Positions 43,874 to 52,018 of a stretch of DNA of 64,000 nt are shown piece after piece. The DNA is taken from positions 124,001 to 188,000 of the forward strand of contig JADFZL010000002.1 of the NCBI GenBank assembly GCA_015232575.1, in the 5' to 3' direction. The notes under the pieces were generated by a model. It saw nothing but the letters and a program-made list of their open reading frames with translations, did not search any database and had not been told where the DNA came from. A program made the position numbers and the translations under genes. This stretch comes from Candidatus Rifleibacteriota bacterium (GTDB taxonomy: Bacteria > Muiribacteriota > Ozemobacteria > Ozemobacterales > Ozemobacteraceae). The stretch's first letter is position 1, and every line of letters starts with the position of its first letter.

Positions 43874-46800
43874 CTAGAAGTTTAACAACGGATGGTTTGC
43901 CAGAGAATTATACAATACAGCCATTTTCGCAGCTGTTGTTGAGTTGAATTCAGCTTTTTTATCGTCGATTAAAACTTTTTTCAATTCAAGAGTTTTTTCA
44001 TCAAAGTGTGCGAGAATTCCCGAACTGGCATCTGAAAATTCGAACATGCCGTTGTTTTTTGAAAGTGCAAGGGTTTTTCCGGCAACTTTATGAAGAAGAA
44101 CATTTTTCGAAAATCTGAACCCGTTTTCTTCGTGTGAAAAGCTCTCATCAGTGAGATAAAACTTGGTTTTTTCCATGAACGGTGAACCTGATGTAGGGCA
44201 GAAGGTCGTGCAGTTTCCACATTCATTGCAGAAATCACCAACATTTGCAACTTGATTTTTCTGCGAAATTCTCAATACTCCTGATTTTTCGATCTTTATG
44301 TCTGATTTCTCATTTTCAGAACTGACTGCTCTGTAAATTATATAGTCTGAAGGTTGAATCTGAAAGCCAATGTTTGCGCGATTAGGGCACACAGTAACAC
44401 AGATATTGCATATTTCATCGCAGAAAAGACATCTCTCAGACTCAGTGCGTGCCATTTTTTCAGTCATCGTTTCTGTTACCAGTGAAAAATCTCCGCTTGC
44501 TGCAGTGAAATTTTCTGAAAGCTTTTCCGGAAGAATTCTAACAGCTCTTTTTTGGATAAGTTCCGAATAAGAAATGTCTTTTTGATTATGTTGAACTTCC
44601 TCAACCCCAGCTAATCTGGAAATATTCCATGCTGCTGCTTTTCCGTCGCTTATTGCCTTTATTACAGTTGATGGTCCCCTGTAAAGGTCGCCACCGATGA
44701 AAACATTTTTCAGTTTGCATTCGCGGGTTACAGCGTCGGCTGTAATATCTGATGGATTCATGAAATCAATCGCGCTTTCCTGACCAATTGCCGGAATAAT
44801 AAAATCGGCAGCAATTTCAAATTCAGAACCTTCAATTTTTTCCGGACGCGCTCTGCCGCTGGAGTCTTTTTCTCCCTGCTTCATTTTGTAACATTTCAGA
44901 TGTAGTCTGCCATCGGAATAATGAATTGATGAAGGAGCTGTCAAGGGCATTACAGGAATTCCCTCTTTAGCAAGAGCTTCTATTTCTTCTCTGTCAGCGG
45001 GCATGTCACTTATTGTACGACGATAAACAACTATTACTTCGCCATCTTTGTCGATGAGACGTTTTGCAGTTCTTGCAACGTCCATTGCTGAATTTCCGCC
45101 GCCCAGTACCAGAACTTTCTTTTTCAGAAATATTTTTTCTCCATGTTTTGCTTTTGAAAGGAAATCAAGAAAATCCCTGCAATTTGGATGATCTTCGCCG
45201 GGAATTCCCATTTTCTTTGTTTTCTGTGCGCCAGTTGCAATGTAAACAATGTCGAATTCCTTTCTTATCTTTTCAAACTCATCTTTGTTGATGTTGTGTC
45301 CGAATTTAAAATCTACACCCAGTTTTTTGATATGTTCAATGTCTTTATTAATGGCTTCAGCTTTAATTCTGAATGCAGGGATAACTTCCGAGACCATACC
45401 GCCGGCGATGGACTTTGTTTCAAAAACTGTTACTGAGAAACCATTTAATGCCAGGAAATAAGCGCAGGAAAGACCTGAAGGTCCGGCGCCGATTATGGCT
45501 ACTTTTTTTGAATTCCCTGACAATTTTGAAGCCTGTTTTGAATGGGACTGTGAAGCTTTTTTCTCATTTTCGTTTTGGCTCAGAAATCTTTTAACTTCAC
45601 GTATCATTACTGGTTGATCATAATTCTGTCTGGTACATTTTCCCTGGCATGTATGATCGCAGACCATTCCGCAGATGTTCGGCAGTGGATTAGTCTTTCT
45701 TATTACTTCAAGTGCTTCATCGTATTTTCCCAATGATGTCAGATATAGATATTGCGGAATATCCTGGTTGACGGGGCATGTTTGTTCACATGGAGCACTG
45801 ATGCAGTCAAAAGATTCCAGTTTTCTGGAAGTTTTAATATGCTCACCCTTTTTGAATTCATTTTTGTAAAAATCAACATCAGAAACTTTTTCAGCATATT
45901 TTTGCAGATTGGCGAGTGCAGCAGCTTTTACATCAGAAGACTTCTTTTCATTTTTTGCAATAATGAATGAATCAATATTTCCTGAGGAATACTTTTTGAA
46001 ATCATTGCTGATATTATCGAGATATTGTTTGATTCTCATGTAGCCACCGGGTTTCAGAATGTCAGAACAGACTGTGAGGGGCTTCATTCCAGTTGCCAGA
46101 ATATCTGACACGTTGAAACAATCGATACCGGCGCAGAATGAAATATCAAGTTCTCCCTTGAATTCGCACTGCAGTTTCTTTGCGACATTGATACTTACCG
46201 GATGCAGTGCGCGGCCGCTCATATACATCATTTTTTCATTTTCAGGAAAAACCGGTTTGTGATTTACCGATTCGAGTGTATTCGTAAGCTTCAGTGAAAA
46301 ATCGACACCATTTTTGAGTGAACTTTCTTTCAGGTTTTTTATGATTTTAAGTGCATCGGGATATTTAACATCATGGCCGAAGGCTTCATCGGGGACATTG
46401 GTTACGAATCCAAGTTTTTCATTCAGGATTTTTCTCAGTTCCTGTGCGCCCAGAAGTGTTGGGTTCAGTTTTACAGTAGTGTGAAGTTTCTTTTCTTCAA
46501 TAAGGTATCTGCCAATTTTTTCAATTTCATCTGGCGGACAGCCGTGCATTGTTGAAAGAGTGACGTTGTTTGAAATGCAGTTCGGAATATTAATTTGACG
46601 AATATGCGGATAAATGGCCGCAAGAGTGTCTATTTTCGAATCTTTCTCTTTTCTGCAGGAAGCCATTTTTGAAAAAAAGGTTTGTACATTTTCTTTCAGA
46701 ATGCCTTCCATGTTGTAGCCAACGCTCATGTTGAATATGCATCCAAGACCATTTTTGTTGTCCTGGCCGAGCATGTCTTTTAGAAGATGGATGATTATCC

Positions 46801-47182
46801 AGGCATTCAGGTATTCTTCAAAGGACTGGGTCAGTTTCAGTTCCTGTGACCATTCACAGTTGTACCCTTCGTCCTGCATGTCAATACAAGGTTTTGAAAC
46901 ATTGAGCTCGTCGAGAGTCTGGACGGTTTTTAATTCTATGTATCTGGCACCGCATAACCAGGCTGCAATGATGTTTTGTGCCATTTGGGTATGTGGTCCG
47001 GCAGCAACGCCGAGCGGAGTTTCAAGAACCTGGTCATATCTTTTCATTCTGAAAGTATCATTTGCAGAAGGTTTGAAAAAAAGTGAGGCTGGAATTCCAA
47101 GCATTTCATTTTTCTGTTCAAAATCTTTTTTTAGACTTGAGAACAGATGTGCGACTGAAATAAGCGAAAAATCTTTTGACAT
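43874..47182 (-). CDS. ygfK: YgfK-type iron-sulfur flavoprotein oxidoreductase
   Basis: A protein of 1102 residues, close to E. coli YgfK in order. It opens with a dihydropyrimidine-dehydrogenase-like TIM-barrel region (about 1-400; ETPLGVAAGPHTQMAQN). Next comes a Cys-rich N-terminal GltD-type cluster region (SAPCEQTCPVNQDIPQYL and ICGMVCDHTCQGKC, about 455-510), then FAD and NAD(P)H folds (AIIGAGPSGLSCAYF near 564, LVLGGGNSAMDVART near 695). Two C-terminal ferredoxin-like clusters follow (CLFCDEICNICVTVCPNR near 920, CNECGNCTTFCPTSG near 990). It is likely an electron-bifurcating or NAD(P)H-linked oxidoreductase. YgfK is annotated as a putative selenate reductase subunit in E. coli, but no molybdenum hydroxylase or selenium gene is near here, so the physiological substrate is open. 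Confidence 0.88.
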   Translation of the reverse strand: MSKDFSLISVAHLFSSLKKDFEQKNEMLGIPASLFFKPSANDTFRMKRYDQVLETPLGVAAGPHTQMAQNIIAAWLCGARYIELKTVQTLDELNVSKPCIDMQDEGYNCEWSQELKLTQSFEEYLNAWIIIHLLKDMLGQDNKNGLGCIFNMSVGYNMEGILKENVQTFFSKMASCRKEKDSKIDTLAAIYPHIRQINIPNCISNNVTLSTMHGCPPDEIEKIGRYLIEEKKLHTTVKLNPTLLGAQELRKILNEKLGFVTNVPDEAFGHDVKYPDALKIIKNLKESSLKNGVDFSLKLTNTLESVNHKPVFPENEKMMYMSGRALHPVSINVAKKLQCEFKGELDISFCAGIDCFNVSDILATGMKPLTVCSDILKPGGYMRIKQYLDNISNDFKKYSSGNIDSFIIAKNEKKSSDVKAAALANLQKYAEKVSDVDFYKNEFKKGEHIKTSRKLESFDCISAPCEQTCPVNQDIPQYLYLTSLGKYDEALEVIRKTNPLPNICGMVCDHTCQGKCTRQNYDQPVMIREVKRFLSQNENEKKASQSHSKQASKLSGNSKKVAIIGAGPSGLSCAYFLALNGFSVTVFETKSIAGGMVSEVIPAFRIKAEAINKDIEHIKKLGVDFKFGHNINKDEFEKIRKEFDIVYIATGAQKTKKMGIPGEDHPNCRDFLDFLSKAKHGEKIFLKKKVLVLGGGNSAMDVARTAKRLIDKDGEVIVVYRRTISDMPADREEIEALAKEGIPVMPLTAPSSIHYSDGRLHLKCYKMKQGEKDSSGRARPEKIEGSEFEIAADFIIPAIGQESAIDFMNPSDITADAVTRECKLKNVFIGGDLYRGPSTVIKAISDGKAAAWNISRLAGVEEVQHNQKDISYSELIQKRAVRILPEKLSENFTAASGDFSLVTETMTEKMARTESERCLFCDEICNICVTVCPNRANIGFQIQPSDYIIYRAVSSENEKSDIKIEKSGVLRISQKNQVANVGDFCNECGNCTTFCPTSGSPFMEKTKFYLTDESFSHEENGFRFSKNVLLHKVAGKTLALSKNNGMFEFSDASSGILAHFDEKTLELKKVLIDDKKAEFNSTTAAKMAVLYNSLANHPLLNF

Positions 47183-48264
47183 TATTCTTCTCCTTGATTT
47201 TGTTTTAACTGTTTTACTGAAAAAGACTCTGTAGAAACTTTTGAAAGTAATTCTTTTGAATCTGAGGCATTTTCAGGGATATTTTTTTCAATTTCACTGA
47301 CTGATTTGCTTTTTGGCTGTGATTGAGTACTATCATTAGAATTGTTATCAGAATCATTTTCTGAGTTTTCACCTTTAGCTTTATCTTCAGCTACATTTGA
47401 AGTTTCATCTGTGTTTTCAGTAATTTCGTTTGTTGGTGAAGATATTTTATCTGTAGATGAAGATATGTTGTCTGTAGATGAAGCTATTAGCTCATTTTCG
47501 TTGTTTGCAACTTTTGTTGAACTTGCTGTGGCTGTGTTAGTTGTATTTGATGCAATCGAAGTCCCATTTGGCTGTGGTTTATCATCGGGTTCATCTGAAG
47601 GTATTGAAGGATGGATACTTTCGACTTTTACAAACTTGAGGTTTTCTGTGCCGGGCGAATCGATCCATTTTCCGGTAATCTGAACAGGACCATTGAGGTT
47701 TTCCTGTTGCTTAACCGCTGCAAGAAGTATAAGATTCGATGACAACTGATATCGTTCACCATCTTTCGTTTCAACAGCCCATCTTCTTAGAAATTTCCGA
47801 CTTTTCAGATAAATTTCTTCCGGAACAATTGTTCCTTCCAGTGTTATCGATTTTGCTTCCTTTTTTTCAGCGTCTTCAGCGCTTTCTTCAGAAATTTCTG
47901 ATCCGAGAATCTGTCTGATTTCCATTGTATTCCAGAAATCTTTCTGAAGACCTTGACTTTCTGTACCGTTAGATTCATCAAATAAAATTGTTTCCGATGA
48001 AATTTCAGCTGAAGGACTTGCATTTACGCTGTCAGGATTTTCATCTCCAAGAAGCATTGGCGGAAGTTCTATTGAGGAATATTCCAAGAGGTCCTTAACA
48101 AGGTTTTCTGGTTGCAATCGTGTTAAACTCTGCTTCATTTGTGATTCAGAAATGTTTGGTAAATCAGAATTCGTTTTCTTGTCTGAATCAGCAGCAATGC
48201 ATGGGAAAATAAAACTGAAGATATAAAAAATAAATAGTACCGTTTTTTTTCCAGGTTTATTCAT
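47182..48264 (-). CDS. Secreted protein coupled to ygfK, unknown function
   Basis: A protein of 360 residues with a signal peptide (KTVLFIFYIFSFIFPCIAA). Residues about 130-205 form a compact beta-rich segment (ITLEGTIVPEEIYLKSRKFL, VQITGKWIDSPGTENLKFV) that could be an OB-like fold. The rest is Ser/Thr/Asn/Glu-rich low complexity with runs such as STDKISSPTNEITENTDE. Its stop overlaps the ygfK ATG by one base (TAATG), indicating coupled translation, although the two products should end up in different compartments. Confidence 0.7.
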   Translation of the reverse strand: MNKPGKKTVLFIFYIFSFIFPCIAADSDKKTNSDLPNISESQMKQSLTRLQPENLVKDLLEYSSIELPPMLLGDENPDSVNASPSAEISSETILFDESNGTESQGLQKDFWNTMEIRQILGSEISEESAEDAEKKEAKSITLEGTIVPEEIYLKSRKFLRRWAVETKDGERYQLSSNLILLAAVKQQENLNGPVQITGKWIDSPGTENLKFVKVESIHPSIPSDEPDDKPQPNGTSIASNTTNTATASSTKVANNENELIASSTDNISSSTDKISSPTNEITENTDETSNVAEDKAKGENSENDSDNNSNDSTQSQPKSKSVSEIEKNIPENASDSKELLSKVSTESFSVKQLKQNQGEE

Positions 48265-48400
48265 TATTTTTGACTGTCCTCTAACAGGATTAAAGCATAC
48301 TTGAATAATTCATCGGCAATGATAAAACGAATGAATGAATTATTTCAATAACAAATATGAAGAAATATGTTGAATAAATAAAAAAAAATCATTATGTCTA

Positions 48401-48429
48401 TTGACATGCGCAATTTCTTGGAGTAAATT
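48401..48429 (+). promoter_or_regulatory. Sigma-70 promoter of small secreted protein
   Basis: TTGACA (48401-48406), a 17-base spacer and TAAATT (48424-48429), 58 bases before the ATG at 48487, which has GGAGGT at 48475-48480. The consensus -35 and ideal spacing suggest a fairly strong promoter. Confidence 0.7.
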
Positions 48430-48486
48430 GCCCAACTTGAAGGCAAAATTCTTGCCGAGATCGAAAAGTTTGACGGAGGTCAAGAA

Positions 48487-49113
48487 ATGAAAAGATTAAT
48501 TCCAGTATTGTTGGCAGCAGCTCTGCTTATGCCGGTAACCAGCGAAGCAAAGGCAAAAAAGAGCAAAAAGGCAGCCCTGGTTATGGGCAAGGAAGTTATT
48601 TTTGTTGCTTCTGATTTGAGAACAGCAAGTCTTGAAAAAGATTCTGTGAACAATGTAAAACATTCACTTGTTTATTATTGTCCAATTGAAAATTCCCATG
48701 AGACAGCTCCTGGTGTAGATGCCAGCGGTCACGCTCTTATCCCAGCTTTCAAACACGGCGATGTATGGTATCCTCTCAGCTATGACGAAAATGGAAAAAT
48801 TATTGTTGCTGGAAATCCGCCAGTAGCACTTGATGCAGCAGCTTGCCCAACTCCTTGCGGAACCGAAGTTTGCGAACCCAAGAAAGAAAAGAAATGCAAA
48901 GTCAGCAAAAAAGGCAAAAAAGGCAAAAAAGGCAAAAAAGCAAAAGCTCCAGAAGCAACAACTGAAGCAGCTCCAGAAGCAAAGGCTCCAGAAGCAGCAG
49001 CAGACGCAGCCCCAGCCCCAGCAGCAGAAACAAAGGCTCCGGAAGCAGCAGCCGATGCAGCTCCAGCAGCTCCAGCAGCAACAGAAGCCGCAACAGAAGC
49101 AAAGACCAACTAA
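48487..49113 (+). CDS. Small secreted Ala/Lys/Pro-rich protein
   Basis: A protein of 208 residues with a signal peptide (MKRLIPVLLAAALLMPVTSEA). A compact N-terminal domain of about 100 residues contains a Cys in YYCPIENSHE and later CPTPCGTEVCEP. It is followed by a lysine-rich segment (KKGKKGKKGKK) and an Ala/Pro/Glu tail of repeated units like EAKAPEAAADAAP. Strong promoter and terminator signals flank it, so it is monocistronic and probably abundant. Its role is unknown; the basic and acidic tail segments suggest a surface- or DNA/peptidoglycan-associated protein. Confidence 0.78.
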   Translation: MKRLIPVLLAAALLMPVTSEAKAKKSKKAALVMGKEVIFVASDLRTASLEKDSVNNVKHSLVYYCPIENSHETAPGVDASGHALIPAFKHGDVWYPLSYDENGKIIVAGNPPVALDAAACPTPCGTEVCEPKKEKKCKVSKKGKKGKKGKKAKAPEATTEAAPEAKAPEAAADAAPAPAAETKAPEAAADAAPAAPAATEAATEAKTN

Positions 49114-49131
49114 TTTTTAAGTTTATAACAC

Positions 49132-49162
49132 AAAAAGCGACCTCAAACAGGGTCGCTTTTTT
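49132..49162 (+). terminator. Rho-independent terminator
   Basis: An 11-bp stem AAAAAGCGACC / GGTCGCTTTTT with an 8-base loop and a T-run (TTTTTT), 18 bases after the stop of the Ala-rich secreted protein gene. Confidence 0.93.
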
Positions 49163-49224
49163 GTTTCTATCTTTTTATCCTTACAATAATTTCATAATTC
49201 CTGATGTGTATATGTCGTATTTTA

Positions 49225-49242
49225 CCTTCGGTCGAAATGACA
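49225..49242. repeat. Half copy of the palindromic intergenic repeat
   Basis: CCTTCGGTCGAAATGACA matches the right arm of the dispersed repeat in inverted orientation (compare CTGTCATTTCGACTGAAGGG at 43752). No complete second arm is seen. Confidence 0.5.
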
Positions 49243-49323
49243 TTTATTAATGACCCTTTTATTAAAATTTGCCGTCTTATGCGACTGCAAACCTCTTCTA
49301 CTTTATCTTTTCATTAGGTAATG

Positions 49324-49893
49324 TTATTCTTTTACTTCTATTCTGATGCGATAGGTGGAACCGTCATTACTTTCGGTAACATCGCTAACAGTGCCAAGCT
49401 TTGAAGCTTTTTCTCTGATTGCATCCCGGTAAGCTTCTTTTAATGCGGCATTTATTTGTCCACGGGCTTCTATTGCTAATTTAAACAGTTCTTCAGATGC
49501 TTTTTGACCGAGCTCATCCTGCGCCATTTTAGTCAACTCAGGGCTTATTAGCTCATTATTTTCTTTTGCTGACTGGATCCTGGCAAGCCAATCCGGGAGG
49601 AAATCATCGTTAATAGTTACTTCCATAGATTTTGGTACTGGAACATTAAGCCGCATTGTCATGGTTTCCGGGAAAAAAACTGCACTGTTTCCATACTTGC
49701 AGGGCATGGCAAGTCCCTGATCTGTTTCAATGAAGCCCCGTTTAATCAGTATCTGTCGTAAAATATGTTGCATCTGAATGATTGGCAGAATTTCCATCAG
49801 CTCGAAAGTCATTGAAAAACTACCGAGTTTTTCACGTGCTACAGGGGCAAGTAAAATATTAAGTGGAAGTCTTATTGCATAAGACCGACTCAT
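49324..49893 (-). CDS. Unknown protein, last gene of FtsH-MoxR cluster
   Basis: A protein of 189 residues. It begins with SRSYAIRLPLNILLAPVARE, followed by a mixed alpha/beta body and a helical, charged C-terminal region (EARGQINAALKEAYRDAIRE). It has no signal peptide, membrane helix or known motif. The ATG has an excellent AAGGAGG site although it overlaps the upstream gene by 35 bases, so the overlap is real. It may be one of the small X-domain proteins that accompany FtsH/MoxR/vWA-type systems; this is inferred from its neighbours. Confidence 0.72.
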   Translation of the reverse strand: MSRSYAIRLPLNILLAPVAREKLGSFSMTFELMEILPIIQMQHILRQILIKRGFIETDQGLAMPCKYGNSAVFFPETMTMRLNVPVPKSMEVTINDDFLPDWLARIQSAKENNELISPELTKMAQDELGQKASEELFKLAIEARGQINAALKEAYRDAIREKASKLGTVSDVTESNDGSTYRIRIEVKE

Positions 49894-50815
49894 GGATAGC
49901 CTCCTTTAATTCAATGCTTTCACGATATATTTCAGCGCAGCGACTATATTCAGCAACTTCTTTATCAAAGCCGAAAATTTCGGCTGCACCAGCAATAAAC
50001 CTTTCGTCATCAATGTTTGTTGTGCCTTTTCCTGTCCAGAGTGATATTGCTGAGCGCACTTCAGCAATCAGCTCAAGAACGTAATCCAGCGAGTTTTTAT
50101 TAATCTCTACTGGCTGATTAACAAAAATTTCGAGACCACCTGCTTTTTCAGCGGTGTATTTACGCGGTGTGTGCAATGAAGTAGTTTTCATGCTTCCAGA
50201 TAAGTATAATGTGCATGCTGCAAGATAATCTGCGGCTTTCTCAATTATGTAATCGCGAAGCGGAAGTTCAACCTCTGAAGGTTTACTCAAAAGTTTACGC
50301 CATGGAAGATTTGTTATCTGAGCATTTTGCCATGTCATGAAAACAGCTTTCACAAGCCAGTTCGCCGAGTTTTTCTGAAGCCATTCAAAAGAATACTGTG
50401 AAAAATCCTGAAGGCAGATGCTCACCAGAATAGCATCTGCTGGCAAAACCAGATGGAAGGATGGCTCAACTTTTTGTACCGGAAAAAGCATAAGCTCATA
50501 AAGTCTTTGTGCTGAACGATGTGAGAATTTAAGATCAACATTCTGCCAGAATTGCTGATCGGTTACTGCAAATCGTTTGGTATAGCCATCAACATCAAAT
50601 AAAAATTTCCGAAGACCAAAGGTCGAAAGGAAAAATCTCTGTATTGCCGACTTGACCATAGTTTGCCATTTATCGAAAAATTCTTCAGAAAATTCAATTT
50701 CCTTTGGCAGTTCATTAATATATAAATTTCCTTCAACCGAAGGATTTATTGCTCCTTTCAGCAGCTTTTCCACATAGCTGAGCAGCATATCTTCAGGATA
50801 AAGTTCTACTTTCAC
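49859..50815 (-). CDS. Unknown protein of the FtsH-MoxR cluster
   Basis: A protein of 318 residues, mostly helical, with several aromatic segments (FFDKWQTMVKSAIQRFFLST, NSANWLVKAVFMTWQNAQI). It has no membrane helix, signal peptide or nucleotide-binding motif. The start is GTG at 50815, overlapping the upstream gene's TGA by four bases, which is clear translational coupling. I do not recognise a family. Its fixed position in the block suggests a structural or effector component. Confidence 0.72.
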   Translation of the reverse strand: MKVELYPEDMLLSYVEKLLKGAINPSVEGNLYINELPKEIEFSEEFFDKWQTMVKSAIQRFFLSTFGLRKFLFDVDGYTKRFAVTDQQFWQNVDLKFSHRSAQRLYELMLFPVQKVEPSFHLVLPADAILVSICLQDFSQYSFEWLQKNSANWLVKAVFMTWQNAQITNLPWRKLLSKPSEVELPLRDYIIEKAADYLAACTLYLSGSMKTTSLHTPRKYTAEKAGGLEIFVNQPVEINKNSLDYVLELIAEVRSAISLWTGKGTTNIDDERFIAGAAEIFGFDKEVAEYSRCAEIYRESIELKEAIHESVLCNKTST

Positions 50816-51111
50816 TGTTTTAGTTCCCGCTTCTGTTGTGTTTGAGCATTAATAAGAATACCGCTTTCATTGCTGCGCAATTCAGGGTGATGATCAAGAC
50901 AAACTGCAGCAATCTTACCGCTGCGAACCTGCTCTGCTATTGTGTTACCAAATACTCCCGCAGTCTGTTTGAGTACTTCTTCTAAAAGCTCACCACTTCT
51001 GATAGCATCATTGATTTCAACTGATGACATGCTGTCATCGTTAAAATCAACCAGAATACGTGTAGCGCCAGTCACCTCATTGAATTCAAAATCAATAATA
51101 AACTTACGCAT
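50812..51111 (-). CDS. Small unknown protein of the FtsH-MoxR cluster, 99 aa
   Basis: A protein of 99 residues with an N-terminal beta hairpin pattern (FIIDFEFNEVTGATRILVDF), then an acidic helix (SVEINDAIRSGELLEEVLKQ). The ATG follows GGAG. It resembles small alpha/beta accessory proteins that accompany AAA+ conflict modules, but I cannot name a family. It is the first of three coupled genes downstream of the repeat-filled gap. Confidence 0.68.
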   Translation of the reverse strand: MRKFIIDFEFNEVTGATRILVDFNDDSMSSVEINDAIRSGELLEEVLKQTAGVFGNTIAEQVRSGKIAAVCLDHHPELRSNESGILINAQTQQKRELKQ

Positions 51112-51148
51112 CCATAATCTCCACTCTTCAAAAATCTAATAACCCGCT

Positions 51149-51320
51149 TTAATCCAACATCTTGTGCCACGAATCGAGAATCATCTAAATCTACTTTAAT
51201 CCAACATCTTGCATCACGAATCAAGAATCTTCTAAATCTGCTTTAATCCAAAATCTTGCATCACGAATCAAGAATCATCTAAATCTGCTTTAATCTAAAA
51301 TCTTGTATCTTGTATCTTGA
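51149..51320. repeat. 47-bp tandem repeat, about 3.5 copies
   Basis: Units start with TTAATCCAACATCTTG at 51149, 51196, 51243 and 51290, the last truncated. Each carries ATCACGAATCAAGAAT and TCTAAATCTGCT. A CT-rich low-complexity tract (to about 51410) follows. The whole 301-base gap 51112-51412 is non-coding and lies inside the otherwise compact cluster. Confidence 0.9.
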
Positions 51321-51412
51321 AAATCTGCGAAATCTGCGTAATCTGCGGAAAAAAATCTTTTCTTGTCTTGTATTGTCTTGTCTTTTCTTTTCTTTTCCCA
51401 ATGTTCTTCTTA

Positions 51413-52018
51413 TTAATCTATAGTTTCTCTTGTTTTCCGTAAAATGCGACTTACTTCATGATCATCCCCGAGCGGTGTTCCGTTGAGCAGTATGAGACCA
51501 TCGCGTAAAATAATTTCTATTTCCCGCTTATTAAGAGGCCATTCTCTCTGTAGATCGGCATAATATTCCGTTATAAAGTGTAAAGTCTGATTATCCGATC
51601 CAATCCAGCGGCGGCTTTCTGATGCATGTGCTGCGATATACGGTCCGGCAATAATTAAATCGCAGAGTCCAACTGCCTGCATTTTTTCCGAATTTGCCTG
51701 AATTTGCTGCCAGGTGTAGCCAGTGAAAAGGATTATACCTTTTTTGTAGAAATTTCTGAGATTTTGCAGCAGTGAGATCAATTCAAAAGCCTGATCAAGC
51801 GGTTCCCCGCCAAGTAGAGACAAACCGTCAGTGCGAGTTGCTGCTTCAGCTATTCTTGAAGCAAGCTCTGTGACACTTATAAAATCTCTGGCGTCGGCAT
51901 TAAACATTTGCGGATTACAGCATTGCTGACATCTGATGCTGCAACCCTGAAACCAAACAGCCGTGCGTTTGCCGGGTCCTTCAACAGAAGTAAGAGGCTC
52001 AAATCTGGCGATCTGCAT
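51413..52018 (-). CDS. Radical SAM activase-like protein (NrdG/PflA type)
   Basis: A protein of 201 residues. C26, C30 and C33 form the radical SAM CX3CX2C cluster site (WFQGCSIRCQQCC), followed by LLGGEPLDQA and ILFTGYTWQQI, as in anaerobic ribonucleotide reductase or pyruvate formate-lyase activating enzymes. No glycyl radical enzyme or nrdD is in the window, so the substrate may be a partner in this cluster. It overlaps the upstream 439-residue gene by 20 bases, indicating a shared operon. Confidence 0.85.
   Translation of the reverse strand: MQIARFEPLTSVEGPGKRTAVWFQGCSIRCQQCCNPQMFNADARDFISVTELASRIAEAATRTDGLSLLGGEPLDQAFELISLLQNLRNFYKKGIILFTGYTWQQIQANSEKMQAVGLCDLIIAGPYIAAHASESRRWIGSDNQTLHFITEYYADLQREWPLNKREIEIILRDGLILLNGTPLGDDHEVSRILRKTRETID

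Noticed and set aside
43874-47182. Selenate reductase annotation
   Set aside because: The name YgfK carries that label, but no selenium or molybdenum genes are adjacent and the activity is not shown by sequence.
48780-49109. Antisense Ala-rich frame opposite the small secreted protein
   Set aside because: It mirrors the GCA/GCT-rich tail of the real gene, which has promoter, ribosome site, signal peptide and terminator.
51149-51320. Possible CRISPR array
   Set aside because: Units are contiguous 47-bp tandem repeats with no unique spacers between them, and no cas genes are nearby.
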